Shown piece after piece: positions 50,503-59,272 of a stretch of 64,000 nt of DNA; position 1 is the stretch's first letter, and the number at the start of each line of letters is the position of its first letter. The stretch is from NCBI GenBank assembly GCA_003149065.1, contig QGFZ01000002.1:372001-436000 (forward strand), given 5' to 3'. A program made the position numbers and the translations under genes. Below the pieces are notes generated by a model. It saw only the letters and a program-made list of their open reading frames with translations, searched no databases and had not been told where the DNA came from. Source of the stretch: Ruminococcaceae bacterium R-25. GTDB taxonomy: Bacteria > Bacillota > Clostridia > Saccharofermentanales > Saccharofermentanaceae.

Positions 50503-52230
50503 GTGACTGCTTATTACGAGATATTATTCGGCTTGTCGGTGTTACTGACGCTCATATATCTGGCGATCTGGCACAAGCATTTTGATGTGCACATCTCGCT
50601 TATCTTCGCGTTCATACCGATAGCAAATCTCGGTTATGCCATGCTCGCTCATTCGAGAAATCTCGATGCTGCCCTGACGGCCGTTAAGATCACTTACATC
50701 GGCGGCTGTTTCCTGACCCTGTTCATTACGCAGAGCATCTTAAGCCTTTGCCACATCAACATCAGAAGATGGCAGAGCGCACTAATGACCCTGGTCTGCA
50801 TGGGAATCTATTCGTTCGCACTGTCAGTCGGCAACGCGCCGTATTTCTATAAGTCTGTCAGATTTGAGATAGACAGGGGCATGGGTAAGCTCGTTAAGAC
50901 ATATGGTTTTGCGCACACGCTGACTTATGTCGTCATCACGGTGTTCGTCCTTATCAGCGCTGCCGCGATGATATACAGCCTCGTTAAGAAGAAGGATGTT
51001 TCCAACAAGACGATCCTGCTCCTGGCCTTCCCGATGACGGTTTCCTTCATCAGTTATTTTGCCGGAAAGCTCCTGCCTGAAGGCCTTGACGCTATGCCGT
51101 TGTCTTATGTTTTTGCGCAGGTCATATACCTTGTCATCGTTCACAGACTGTGCCTTTATGACATTACCGATCTCGGTGTTGATTCGCTCGTAAAGAAGGG
51201 CGACACGGGATTTATCTCATTCGACTTTGACGATAACTATCTGGGGTCCAATGAATCCGCGAGGAAGGTTTTCCCGGTCTTCAACGACATTAATGTCGAT
51301 ACCCGTCCGGGCAAGCACGAGGTCATTAAGAATACGATCTATAAGTGGCTCGAAGAGTTCAAAAGAGATGAGACAAAGGACCACTTCTACTACGAAGTTG
51401 ACGATAAGATCTATCTTGTTACGATACGTTATCTGTACGACGGCAAGCACAGAAGGGGATACCAGTTCTTCATTACCGATGATACCGATTCAAGAAAGTA
51501 CGTTAAGCTTCTCGCAAACTATAACGACCAGCTTTCCGAAGAAGTCGCGAAGAAGACCGAGAACATCGTTCAGATGCATAACCGCCTGATCCTCGGCATG
51601 GCAACCATGGTTGAGAGCCGCGACAATTCCACGGGCGGCCACATCAGACGTACGAGCGATGTCGTTAAGATCCTGATCGACGAGATCAAGAATGAAGCTG
51701 CTTCAGACAAGAAAAATATCCTCGTTCTTTTTGGCAGAAACGGCTTTACCGAAGAGTTCTGCAAGAACGTGATCCAGGCAGCGCCGATGCATGACCTTGG
51801 CAAGATCGCAGTAGATGACGCAGTCTTAAGAAAGCCCGGTAAGTTCACTCCTGAAGAATACGAAGAGATGAAGAAGCACGCATCAGAAGGCGCGCGCATA
51901 GTCAACTCGATCCTCGAAGGCACGGAGAATGAGGCTTTCCACAAGGTTGCGGTCAACGTCGCGCACTACCATCACGAGCGCTGGGACGGCTCCGGCTATC
52001 CTGAAGGCTTGAAGGGCGAAGAGATCCCTATTGAAGCGCGCATCATGGCGATCGCAGATGTTTACGATGCCCTCGTCAGCAAGCGTGTCTATAAGGACAA
52101 GTTCTCGTTCGATGACGCTGACAGGATCATGATGGAGAGCTTCGGCAAGCATTTCGACAAGAGGCTCGAAAAGTACTACGTCGCAGCTAAGCCCAAGCTC
52201 GAAGTCTACTACAAGCACATGGGTGAGTAA
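50503..52230 (+). CDS. HD-GYP protein with N-terminal membrane sensor
   Basis: A 575-residue protein, with GTG start at 50503 and GAGGGAAC upstream. The N-terminal ~220 residues form about seven membrane segments (7TM-type sensor), then a PAS-like region (DTGFISFDFDDNYLG near 235), then the HD-GYP domain: H430-D431 in HDLGK and HYHHERWDGSGYPEG near 490. HD-GYP proteins hydrolyse cyclic di-GMP. GGHIRRTSDVVK and IMAIADVYDALVS also match. It would tune cyclic di-GMP in response to a membrane or extracellular cue. It is followed by two small genes. Confidence 0.93.
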   Translation: MTAYYEILFGLSVLLTLIYLAIWHKHFDVHISLIFAFIPIANLGYAMLAHSRNLDAALTAVKITYIGGCFLTLFITQSILSLCHINIRRWQSALMTLVCMGIYSFALSVGNAPYFYKSVRFEIDRGMGKLVKTYGFAHTLTYVVITVFVLISAAAMIYSLVKKKDVSNKTILLLAFPMTVSFISYFAGKLLPEGLDAMPLSYVFAQVIYLVIVHRLCLYDITDLGVDSLVKKGDTGFISFDFDDNYLGSNESARKVFPVFNDINVDTRPGKHEVIKNTIYKWLEEFKRDETKDHFYYEVDDKIYLVTIRYLYDGKHRRGYQFFITDDTDSRKYVKLLANYNDQLSEEVAKKTENIVQMHNRLILGMATMVESRDNSTGGHIRRTSDVVKILIDEIKNEAASDKKNILVLFGRNGFTEEFCKNVIQAAPMHDLGKIAVDDAVLRKPGKFTPEEYEEMKKHASEGARIVNSILEGTENEAFHKVAVNVAHYHHERWDGSGYPEGLKGEEIPIEARIMAIADVYDALVSKRVYKDKFSFDDADRIMMESFGKHFDKRLEKYYVAAKPKLEVYYKHMGE

Positions 52231-52237
52231 TAGGAAT

Positions 52238-52672
52238 ATGAAGAAGAAAACGTTTTTGATCTGCCAGATATTGCTTCTTATTTGGTTCTTTCTAGACATG
52301 ACAGGTGTATATTTTAAGGACAGTTATCTGGTCACGAGATCATATATAGATGACGGTCTATTTTTTCTGATCTACCTGTCGACGGTGGTGCTTTTCCTGA
52401 TAAAGGATAAGATAGGTAAGTGGGCAGTGCTGGCATGGTCGGTAATATGGTTCATCGCTCAATTCATGAGCCACGAGCTGGTCACGATAACCGGCAACGG
52501 ATATGAGAATAAGACACACTATTTCGAAGGCGCCGTAAAGTGGCTCGAGATAGACGGTGTATATGTTCCCGATGTGTATCACACGGTGCTGCACATACTG
52601 ATACTGGCGGTGACCGTAACGGGCTTAGTATATGTGTTTGGCCGGAAGAAGCCGGAGGAGGCAAAGACATGA
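52238..52672 (+). CDS. Small membrane protein, unknown
   Basis: A 144-residue protein with four membrane segments (about 4-22, 35-53, 62-78 and 112-132). ATG 52238 is preferred; an upstream GTG at 52223 overlaps the HD-GYP stop. The family is not recognised. The stop overlaps the next start by 4 bases (ATGA), so translation is coupled to the TIGR04076-type gene. Confidence 0.65.
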   Translation: MKKKTFLICQILLLIWFFLDMTGVYFKDSYLVTRSYIDDGLFFLIYLSTVVLFLIKDKIGKWAVLAWSVIWFIAQFMSHELVTITGNGYENKTHYFEGAVKWLEIDGVYVPDVYHTVLHILILAVTVTGLVYVFGRKKPEEAKT

Positions 52673-53034
52673 AGAAGTGGTATGACGAAGAATATGAATT
52701 TACAGTAGAAGTAACAGGTTTTCTGCACGGCGACAAGACCGAGAATTACTGCAGGAACGGCGAGGAGATCGGCGATAAATACACTTGCACTTACGGTTGC
52801 CCTGTTAATCAGGACGGATGTGGCATCTGCTCTAAGACCATGATGATGCTCTATCCTCTGATGGAAGCTGTAAGAAGCGGAGGCGACTTGGAGAACGTCG
52901 GCGGCGATTCAAAGTATTCCAAGACCGTAGTCTGTCCCGACGGCTGCGTTGTCTTTAAGCTGACCGCAAAGCCTCTCGGAAATGAGAACTTCTACAAGGG
53001 CAATTTCTGGAGCTATCCGGACGAGACAGTATAA
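52669..53034 (+). CDS. TIGR04076-family protein
   Basis: A 121-residue soluble protein, MKKWYDEEYEFTVEVTGFLH, with a cysteine-rich part (CTYGCPVNQDGCGICSK) and VCPDGCVVFKLTAK near the end. The arrangement matches TIGR04076 as I recall it; the function of the family is not known, though metal binding is plausible given the cysteines. ATG 52669 overlaps the preceding stop. Next gene starts 11 bases later. Confidence 0.75.
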   Translation: MKKWYDEEYEFTVEVTGFLHGDKTENYCRNGEEIGDKYTCTYGCPVNQDGCGICSKTMMMLYPLMEAVRSGGDLENVGGDSKYSKTVVCPDGCVVFKLTAKPLGNENFYKGNFWSYPDETV

Positions 53035-53044
53035 GAGGTCTTAT

Positions 53045-53470
53045 ATGAAAAGAATTCTTGCGCTCATTCTCATATTGGCGATGGTCCTTCCTTTGTGTGG
53101 CTGCAAAGAGAATACGACATCCATAACGATCTGCGTCCATTATGGCGGATACAGTATTTCAGGTGAGGACCTTGGCAGCGGGTCATACAATCTTTTGTTT
53201 AAGGGCCTTAAAGAGGGCGACCGCATATATGAGATTGAGCCGGGAAAGCTTACGGAAAGATGCAGAAATGAGGAGATGCTGGAGCGCTGGATCCTTAAGA
53301 TCGACAGCATCGACGGTGAATATGTAAAGTTCACTGCCAGGCAGACTTTTAAAACGTCTTATGATGAGATGGCCATTCCCTCCTATTATCAAATTGATGA
53401 TGGCACGAACTACTACTATACGGTCATCTCGGTCGACGGCAGACGCGAGCCCTACATGCAGAACTGGTAA
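53045..53470 (+). CDS. Small lipoprotein, unknown
   Basis: A 141-residue protein with a lipoprotein signal (lipobox LPLCGC, Cys near 20) and a small strand-rich domain (SITICVHYGGYSISGEDLG). I use ATG 53045; AAGAGG lies just upstream. It follows TIGR04076 by 11 bases and is probably in the same unit. No family is recognised. Confidence 0.7.
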   Translation: MKRILALILILAMVLPLCGCKENTTSITICVHYGGYSISGEDLGSGSYNLLFKGLKEGDRIYEIEPGKLTERCRNEEMLERWILKIDSIDGEYVKFTARQTFKTSYDEMAIPSYYQIDDGTNYYYTVISVDGRREPYMQNW

Positions 53471-53528
53471 AGCGTACGTTCTGCCGCTCCGTGATATAAT
53501 CGGTTTATTACTTTTACGGCGGTGAAAA

Positions 53529-54338
53529 ATGTACGGTGCAGTATTCGGAGACATTATAGGTTCCTGGTACGAATGGCATAACAGGAAGAGCGAGGAAATA
53601 GAGCTTTTCCCCCGGGAGGCCAGGTTTACCGATGACACTGTGCTCACGGTTGCAATTGCCGAGAGCATCCTGCACATGGAAAACAACTCTCCGCGCAAGT
53701 GTTATGCAAACCACATCAAGGCATACTACAGCCGCTATCCCGGTGCCGGTTTCGGCAACATGTTCAGGGACTGGGCGACCGAAGATCATTTAAGTGTCCA
53801 GCACAGTTACGGCAACGGTGCATCGATGCGTGTGTCAGCGATCGGCTGGGCCTTCGACGATGAGAAAGAGATCCTTCACCAGGTCAGCGAGAGCTGTTAT
53901 TATACCCATCACAACAAAGAAGCGATAAAGTGCGCGCAGGCAGTTGCGATCGCCATTTTCCTTGCGCGTAAAGGTGCTTCCAAGGAAGATATCAAGGCAC
54001 GTCTCGAAAAGGATTTCAAGATGAAATTCTATCCCTTGGATCTGATCCGCGAAGACTATCAGTTTGACAGCCGTTCAGACTATTCAGTACCGCCTGCGAT
54101 AGAGGCTTTTTTCGAGAGCAGCGATTATGAATCTGCCATCCGCAAAGCCATCTCAATCGGCGGCGACAGTGACACGATCGCGGCGATTGCAGGAAGCATT
54201 GCCGAAGCATATTATGGCAGCATTCCGGAAGACATCAGGAAGAAGGGCAGACTCCTTTTGGACAGCGGCTTGAAGCGCGTCCTTGATGAGTTTGAGGAGA
54301 AGTATTGCCGTAAACTTACCGGCGGTGAGAACACATGA
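53529..54338 (+). CDS. ADP-ribosylglycohydrolase-family protein
   Basis: A 269-residue enzyme of the DraG/ARH type. Metal-binding acidic motifs are GAVFGDIIGS near 3, FTDDTVLTVA near 35, and ISIGGDSDTIAAIAGSIAEA near 225. The family removes ADP-ribose from protein or nucleic-acid targets or hydrolyses related compounds. No ADP-ribosyltransferase is nearby. The methyltransferase gene overlaps its stop by 4 bases (ATGA), so the two are translated together, though no known pathway links them. Confidence 0.88.
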   Translation: MYGAVFGDIIGSWYEWHNRKSEEIELFPREARFTDDTVLTVAIAESILHMENNSPRKCYANHIKAYYSRYPGAGFGNMFRDWATEDHLSVQHSYGNGASMRVSAIGWAFDDEKEILHQVSESCYYTHHNKEAIKCAQAVAIAIFLARKGASKEDIKARLEKDFKMKFYPLDLIREDYQFDSRSDYSVPPAIEAFFESSDYESAIRKAISIGGDSDTIAAIAGSIAEAYYGSIPEDIRKKGRLLLDSGLKRVLDEFEEKYCRKLTGGENT

Positions 54339-55180
54339 ATTATATAGAGATTACAGACATCAACGCACCTGAACTGGATGTGTTTTCGAGGATAACAGAG
54401 CCGCAGCTCAGGACATATTTTGAGCCTGAGATAGGCATATTCCTCGCTGAGACCGCGAACGTTATCATGCGCGCGATCGAAGCAGGTTATGAGCCTTTGG
54501 CGATGCTCGTTGAGACAGAGAGACTGGAAGCTGAGGCAGAGCCTGTTTTCGAGTGCATCGAAAAGCATTGCGGCAGGGAAAAACTCGAATCGATGCCCAT
54601 CTATATTGCAGGACGCGAGATAGTAACGCAGCTTACAGGCTACACGCTGGTTCGCGGCCTCTGGATGACGCTTAGGAGAAGACCTGAGATTTCTGTTGAA
54701 GAATTCTGCAGGGACAAGAAGCGCATCACGGTCTTGATGGATGTCGTAAATCCCACGAACGTCGGCGCGATAATCAGGTCGGCTGCAGCGCTCGGAATGG
54801 ACGGCGTGCTCCTTACGCATGCATCGGTAGATCCTCTGACGAGGCGCTCTGCGAGAGTCAGTATGGGAACATGTTTTCAGATTCCGTGGACAAAGGCTAC
54901 GCTGGAGCAGTCGGAGGGACTTAATCTTTTGGATATTCTTCATTCGTATGGATTTAAGACCGTTGCGATGGCTCTGACCGAAGATTCGACCAGCATCGAC
55001 AATGATGAGATAAGGGCAAATGAGAAACTCGCAGTGCTGATGGGTTCTGAAGGACCCGGCCTCCCGAAGGAAGTCATTGCCGCCAGTGATTACCGCGTCA
55101 TGATACCGATGTATCACGGAGTGGATTCATTAAACGTTGCCGCTGCGAGCGCGGTAGCTTTCTGGGAGCTGACGAAGTAA
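54335..55180 (+). CDS. TrmH/SpoU-family RNA 2'-O-methyltransferase
   Basis: A 281-residue SPOUT methyltransferase. The C-terminal knot domain carries DVVNPTNVGAIIRSAAALGM (motif 1, near 130), LMGSEGPGLP (motif 2, near 232), and DSLNVAAASAVAFWEL (motif 3, near 263), which bind S-adenosylmethionine. The N-terminal ~110 residues form a substrate-binding domain. The target could be rRNA or tRNA; sequence alone does not say. The start overlaps the ADP-ribosylglycohydrolase gene by 4 bases. Confidence 0.92.
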   Translation: MNYIEITDINAPELDVFSRITEPQLRTYFEPEIGIFLAETANVIMRAIEAGYEPLAMLVETERLEAEAEPVFECIEKHCGREKLESMPIYIAGREIVTQLTGYTLVRGLWMTLRRRPEISVEEFCRDKKRITVLMDVVNPTNVGAIIRSAAALGMDGVLLTHASVDPLTRRSARVSMGTCFQIPWTKATLEQSEGLNLLDILHSYGFKTVAMALTEDSTSIDNDEIRANEKLAVLMGSEGPGLPKEVIAASDYRVMIPMYHGVDSLNVAAASAVAFWELTK

Positions 55181-55192
55181 GACGATTTAACT

Positions 55193-55306
55193 GTTTCACT
55201 TTTTGTCACCGTCTTTCCTGTTTTCGTTGTACAAAAAGTTGAACTGAGCCCTGATTTCAACTTTTTGTCACTGATTTTCGGGTTTTCGTGCAACAAAATG
55301 TGAAAC
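55193..55306. repeat. Tandem hairpin pair, period 63
   Basis: GTTTCACTTTTTGT (55193-55206) and ACAAAAAGTTGAA (55231-55243); then TTCAACTTTTTGT (55256-55268) and ACAAAATGTGAAAC (55293-55306). Each hairpin has a 24-base spacer, and both spacers contain TTTTCGT. Arms 1 and 4 pair at 13 of 14, arms 2 and 3 perfectly. It directly follows the methyltransferase gene; 55181-55577 has no gene. Confidence 0.75.
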
Positions 55307-55366
55307 AACTTCAGCAGTTGATGGTTGGGTGAAGGGTGTTCGTGCAACATGACGTGAAAACCCTGG

Positions 55367-55478
55367 GTTGCTCGTTTTGTAGACGATTTTCCGATTTCCG
55401 TCTGCAGAATGAGCAAAAACGCTTGGATTTGCACGTTTTGCAGACGATATCACGATTTTCGTCTACAAAATGAGCAAC
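55367..55478. repeat. Tandem hairpin pair, period 64
   Basis: GTTGCTCGTTTTGTAGACG (55367-55385), CGTCTGCAGAATGAGC (55399-55414), GCACGTTTTGCAGACG (55431-55446) and CGTCTACAAAATGAGCAAC (55460-55478). Both inner spacers are 13 bases. Arms 1 and 4 pair at 18 of 19. It sits 60 bases after the previous pair, with unrelated sequence. Confidence 0.75.
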
Positions 55479-55520
55479 AGCCCTGAAATCAAAATATGCA
55501 CATAACAATTAACCCAATGA

Positions 55521-55552
55521 AAAAGGGATGCCCCTGAGCGGACATCCCTTTT
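55521..55552. terminator. Rho-independent terminator
   Basis: AAAAGGGATG (55521-55530) pairs with CATCCCTTTT (55543-55552). It serves the leftward lipoprotein gene and possibly the rightward unit. Confidence 0.8.
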
Positions 55553-55577
55553 CCAAAGGGAGAGTATCTATGAAAAG

Positions 55578-56681
55578 TTAAGTGACTTTTCCTGTGACGG
55601 GTTTGAGATAGTAATCCGAGCCCGTTGAGAGTGTTTGGAAGCGGGTGCCGGTGTAGTTGTCCATCCAGCCTACAGGTGTGTAATAGACGTTGCCGGTGGT
55701 GGTGTCGTAGACGCGGTCTCTGCCGAGAACTGCATCGCAGTATGCCTGGGTCGTGATATCACTTGAGCGGTTGCTTCTTTCCCAGCTGTCCATGATGATC
55801 GCGCTTATCTGGTCTGCGTAGTACATGATCGCCTGGGAGTTGCCGTAGACCTGCTGCCAGGCTCTGTTTCTAGCCTGATAGTAATCTTGTGTGAATTCAA
55901 GGCTCGCGAAAATTTGGAGCATTACGCCGATCCAGTCGGTGAAGTCTTCCTGCGGCAGGAGCATTACAGTCGTGCCGGATGCCAGATCCCAGTCCATCTG
56001 ATCGTAGTAGAGTTTGATGTCGACCAGGGAAGATGTGAAGATGCCTTCGTATTCCTTGTCGCCGTAAACTGCTTTTGCCTTGAGGATATCGCCGCCGTAT
56101 CCGTTTTCGCCTAAGTTATCCAAAATAGTAAATGTATCGTAGCCGAAGAAATTCTTGGAGTTCTCGAAAAGGGACTGCGCGGTGGATTTAGGTGAGATGT
56201 AAGCTGTGTCGCCAAGGCTCAATCCGTACTGCTTGCCGGCTTTTCTCCAATACTGGAAATTATCCCAGGAAGGGTAGCTCACGACAGATGTGCAGAAGTA
56301 GAAGCTCTTTTGCTGTGAAGGGTCCTGAACCTTGATCTCATAACCAATGGTGTCAATATTATTGAACGTTGCGGTCCACCCTTCGGGTATCTTCATTTTT
56401 ATGTAGCCTTCGGGAGAACTTACATCTTTCCACGTGATATTTGCATTATCGGTAGGAACGATATTAACTTCAGGTTCTGCTGTAGTTGTAGTCGTTGCTT
56501 CCGTTGTGGGTTCTGTATCGTCAGTATCGTCAGTATCGTCAGTATCATCGATATCTCTTTCGACCTTGGTCTTTTTGGACTTGTCCCTGGATTTCTTTTT
56601 GCTTGAAGAAGAATCTGAGCAAGCAGTGAGTGATGCCAATGTCATGGCAAGGACTAATAGGATTGCTATTTTCTTTTTCAT
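55578..56681 (-). CDS. Secreted lipoprotein with Asp-Asp-Thr linker
   Basis: A 367-residue lipoprotein (lipobox LASLTAC) with a basic Lys/Ser segment, a DDT tandem-repeat linker (four copies in a row, then EPTTEATTTTT), and a C-terminal domain of about 290 residues with PEGWTATFNNIDTIG near 85. I use ATG 56681, with GAGGAG upstream. The C-terminal domain is a clostridial surface domain of unknown function. The linker is encoded by TATCGTCAG-type tandem DNA repeats (about 56515-56555), which may vary in number between strains. Confidence 0.75.
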   Translation of the reverse strand: MKKKIAILLVLAMTLASLTACSDSSSSKKKSRDKSKKTKVERDIDDTDDTDDTDDTEPTTEATTTTTAEPEVNIVPTDNANITWKDVSSPEGYIKMKIPEGWTATFNNIDTIGYEIKVQDPSQQKSFYFCTSVVSYPSWDNFQYWRKAGKQYGLSLGDTAYISPKSTAQSLFENSKNFFGYDTFTILDNLGENGYGGDILKAKAVYGDKEYEGIFTSSLVDIKLYYDQMDWDLASGTTVMLLPQEDFTDWIGVMLQIFASLEFTQDYYQARNRAWQQVYGNSQAIMYYADQISAIIMDSWERSNRSSDITTQAYCDAVLGRDRVYDTTTGNVYYTPVGWMDNYTGTRFQTLSTGSDYYLKPVTGKVT

Positions 56682-56789
56682 GATACTCACACTCCTCAAA
56701 AAAACTTATACTTTGAGGTTAGCAAGCGGATGTTAAGGTCGTATTAACTCAATTGAAAGAAGTGTTAATTGACAGTTAATAAAAATGTT

Positions 56790-56817
56790 AAAGGGGCCGT
56801 TATGAGACAGCCCCTTT
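56790..56817. terminator. Rho-independent terminator
   Basis: AAAGGGGC (56790-56797) pairs with GCCCCTTT (56810-56817). It ends the small 26-residue gene and lies upstream of the lipoprotein. Confidence 0.75.
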
Positions 56818-56843
56818 GAAATGTGCTTAAAAACTGCGTTTTA

Positions 56844-56924
56844 TCAGAATGTGTACTCGATGCTGTCATCGACCTCATCGTCAGCTGCGTCCTTGATCTT
56901 CTTTTTACGACGCTGATGTTCCAT
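56844..56924 (-). CDS. 26-residue small protein
   Basis: MEHQRRKKKIKDAADDEVDD followed by SIEYTF and a stop. AAGGAG lies nine bases before the ATG and a strong terminator follows 27 bases after the stop, so the gene has a complete expression unit of its own. The N-terminal half is strongly basic, the C-terminal half acidic. No family is recognised. Confidence 0.5.
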   Translation of the reverse strand: MEHQRRKKKIKDAADDEVDDSIEYTF

Positions 56925-57153
56925 TTATCCGAACTCCTTTTTTGTTCATTCTTGTGCCATTATTGCCAAGTCTAATTCCCGTACCTAAAATCAACTTGAA
57001 ATGGAAGACCGGATTTGCGCAGTTTCGGTTAGCCAAGGCAAACTACACAAAGGAAATGTCAGGAATCAGCCATAAATGGGCATATATTTTCGAGCACGCC
57101 CCCTAATAATCTGTTATAATGTCGCCGGTCAAAATGATGAGAGGTGATATGAG

Positions 57154-57339
57154 ATGTCCCTGCCCAAAGATCCGTTCATGCTTTTGAGCTATGTAAATAC
57201 GCAGCTTAGAGACAATTACGCGAGCTTATCTGAGCTCTGCAGTTCCCTGGGCGTGAACGAAGAAGACATTGTCAGCACGCTGGCTAATGCGGGATATTCA
57301 TACGATGAAGGCCTCAACCGTTTTACGGCCGGACATTGA
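57154..57339 (+). CDS. DUF4250 family protein
   Basis: A 61-residue protein, MSLPKDPFMLLSYVNTQLRD, with SLSELCSSLGVNEEDIVSTL and YSYDEGLNRF. This matches DUF4250, a small clostridial domain of unknown function with a helix-turn-helix-like look. GAGGTGA precedes the ATG. The gpmI gene starts 33 bases after it. Confidence 0.85.
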   Translation: MSLPKDPFMLLSYVNTQLRDNYASLSELCSSLGVNEEDIVSTLANAGYSYDEGLNRFTAGH

Positions 57340-57371
57340 TGTAAGTTAACTTAAATACAAAGGAGAATAAT

Positions 57372-58964
57372 ATGAAGCGCAGACCTGTAGTACTTATGGT
57401 TCTTGACGGTTTCGGACTTTCCGACACCAAGGAATACAATGCCATCGCAATGGCAAAGACTCCCGTAATCGACAAGCTTATGGCTGAGTGCCCTTATGTT
57501 AAGGGTTTTGCATCCGGCCTCGCAGTAGGACTTCCTGACGGACAGATGGGCAACTCTGAGGTTGGCCACATGAATATCGGTTCCGGCAGAATCATCTATC
57601 AGGACCTCACACTCATCACAAAGTATATTGAGGATGGTGTTTTCTTTAAGAATGAAGACCTCCTCCGTGCGATCAACAACTGCAAAGAGAAGAATTCCGA
57701 CCTCCACGTTTGGGGTCTCCTCTCTGACGGCGGCGTTCACTCACACAACACACACCTCTATGCAATTTTAGAGCTCTGCAAGAAGGAGAACTTCGACAGA
57801 GTTTACGTTCATCCTTTCTTCGACGGCCGTGACACTCCTCCGGCATCCGGCAAGGATTATCTCCAGGCATTGGTAGACAAGATGGCTGAGATCGGCGTTG
57901 GTAAGGTTGCTTCCATGTCCGGACGTTACTATGCAATGGACAGAGACAACAACTGGGACAGAATCCAGACAGCTTACGATTCACTCGTTCTCGGTGAGGG
58001 CGTTAAGGATACAGACCCTGTTGCAGCAATGCAGAAGTCTTACGACAACGGCGTAACAGACGAGTTCGTTCTTCCTACAGTTATCGTAGATGCAGAGGGC
58101 AAGCCTGTTTCTGTCGTTAAGCCTAACGACTCCGTTATCTTCTTCAACTTCCGTCCTGACCGTGCAAGAGAGATCACAAAGGCTTTCTGCTACTCCGACG
58201 AGGATATCGCAGCTCAAGCAGGTGACGCTTCTGACACAAAGTGCATCAAGTACTTAAAGAGAGCTAACGGCTTCATGCCTCTCACATATGTATGCTTCAA
58301 GGATTACGACGAGCTCATTCCCAACAAGTTCGTTGCTTTCAAGAAGGAAGAGATCAAGAACACTCTTGGTGAATACCTCGCAGCAAACGGCTTGAAGCAG
58401 CTCAGAATCGCTGAGACAGAGAAGTATGCACACGTTACATTCTTCTTCAACGGCGGTATCGAAGAACCCAACAAGGATGAGGACCGTACACTCGTTCCTT
58501 CTCCTGCAGTTGCTACTTATGACCTTAAGCCTGAGATGAGCGCTCCCGAAGTTTCCGAGAAGCTCGACGCAGCAATCTGCTCAGACAAGTACGATGTAGT
58601 TATCATCAACTTCGCTAACCCTGACATGGTCGGCCACACCGGCGTTCTCGAAGCAGCTATCGAAGCAGTAGAGAGAGTTGACGCCTGCGTAGGCGGCGCT
58701 GTTGAAGCAGTTAAGAAGATGAACGGCGTTCTCTTCATCTGCGCTGACCACGGCAATGCCGAGCAGATGATGAACCTCGAGACAATGCAGCCTCATACTG
58801 CACACACAACAAATCCCGTTCCGTTCATCCTCTACAACTATGATCCCGAGTACACTCTCCGTGAGGGCGGCCGCCTCTGCGACATCGCTCCTACACTTTT
58901 GGAGATCATGGGACTTCCTCAGCCTGCAGAAATGACAGGCGAGTCACTTCTTATCAAGAAGTAA
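57372..58964 (+). CDS. gpmI: Cofactor-independent phosphoglycerate mutase
   Basis: A 530-residue enzyme interconverting 3- and 2-phosphoglycerate in glycolysis without 2,3-bisphosphoglycerate. It has D12 in LDGFG, the catalytic S62 in GNSEVGHMNIG, and metal ligands in NFANPDMVGHTG near 414 and ICADHGNAEQM near 457. HPFFDGRDTPP and FNFRPDRAREIT are also typical. Length is slightly above the usual 510. It has AAAGGAG upstream. Codon usage is strongly biased, as expected of a highly expressed gene. Confidence 0.97.
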   Translation: MKRRPVVLMVLDGFGLSDTKEYNAIAMAKTPVIDKLMAECPYVKGFASGLAVGLPDGQMGNSEVGHMNIGSGRIIYQDLTLITKYIEDGVFFKNEDLLRAINNCKEKNSDLHVWGLLSDGGVHSHNTHLYAILELCKKENFDRVYVHPFFDGRDTPPASGKDYLQALVDKMAEIGVGKVASMSGRYYAMDRDNNWDRIQTAYDSLVLGEGVKDTDPVAAMQKSYDNGVTDEFVLPTVIVDAEGKPVSVVKPNDSVIFFNFRPDRAREITKAFCYSDEDIAAQAGDASDTKCIKYLKRANGFMPLTYVCFKDYDELIPNKFVAFKKEEIKNTLGEYLAANGLKQLRIAETEKYAHVTFFFNGGIEEPNKDEDRTLVPSPAVATYDLKPEMSAPEVSEKLDAAICSDKYDVVIINFANPDMVGHTGVLEAAIEAVERVDACVGGAVEAVKKMNGVLFICADHGNAEQMMNLETMQPHTAHTTNPVPFILYNYDPEYTLREGGRLCDIAPTLLEIMGLPQPAEMTGESLLIKK

Positions 58965-59014
58965 TAGTTTTAAATAATGTAAAAATGAAGGCTGCCTGCC
59001 TCATTGTGAAATGA

Positions 59015-59043
59015 ACCCCTGAAGTTGGACAAACTTCGGGGGT
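59015..59043 (+). terminator. Terminator of gpmI
   Basis: ACCCCTGAAGTT (59015-59026) pairs with AACTTCGGGGGT (59032-59043), followed by TTTATTT. It lies about 50 bases after the gpmI stop. Confidence 0.85.
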
Positions 59044-59085
59044 TTTATTTGGGGTTGGTGCTTCGGGCGCGGAAGTGTTTGAAAC

Positions 59086-59215
59086 CCTGATTGACAAAAA
59101 ACTGTACGAAAACAGCTCAAACTGTCAATAAAATCGTCAAAATGGGCATTTTGTGGTGAAAATGACTCAAACAGTGACTCAAAATTCAAAATCAGTCACC
59201 ATTTCAGTCATTCAC
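59086..59215. repeat. Second copy of the 34.2-kb nested hairpin family
   Basis: Four blocks of 30, 18, 19 and 28 bases are identical to 34185-34409 in the same order; about 95 bases of the longer copy are missing. The hairpin arms AATGACTCAAACAGTGACT and AGTCACCATTTCAGTCATT are kept. It lies between gpmI and a leftward lipoprotein gene; 58965-59272 has no gene. Confidence 0.75.
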
Positions 59216-59218
59216 TAA

Positions 59219-59240
59219 AAGGCTGCCCTTACTGCAGCCT
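59219..59240 (-). terminator. Terminator of first tandem lipoprotein
   Basis: Read leftward, GGCTGC (59239-59234) pairs with GCAGCC (59226-59221), followed by TTTTAG. Confidence 0.65.
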
Positions 59241-59272
59241 ATTATTTTGCCTTTAGCAGAATATCCGGTGGA

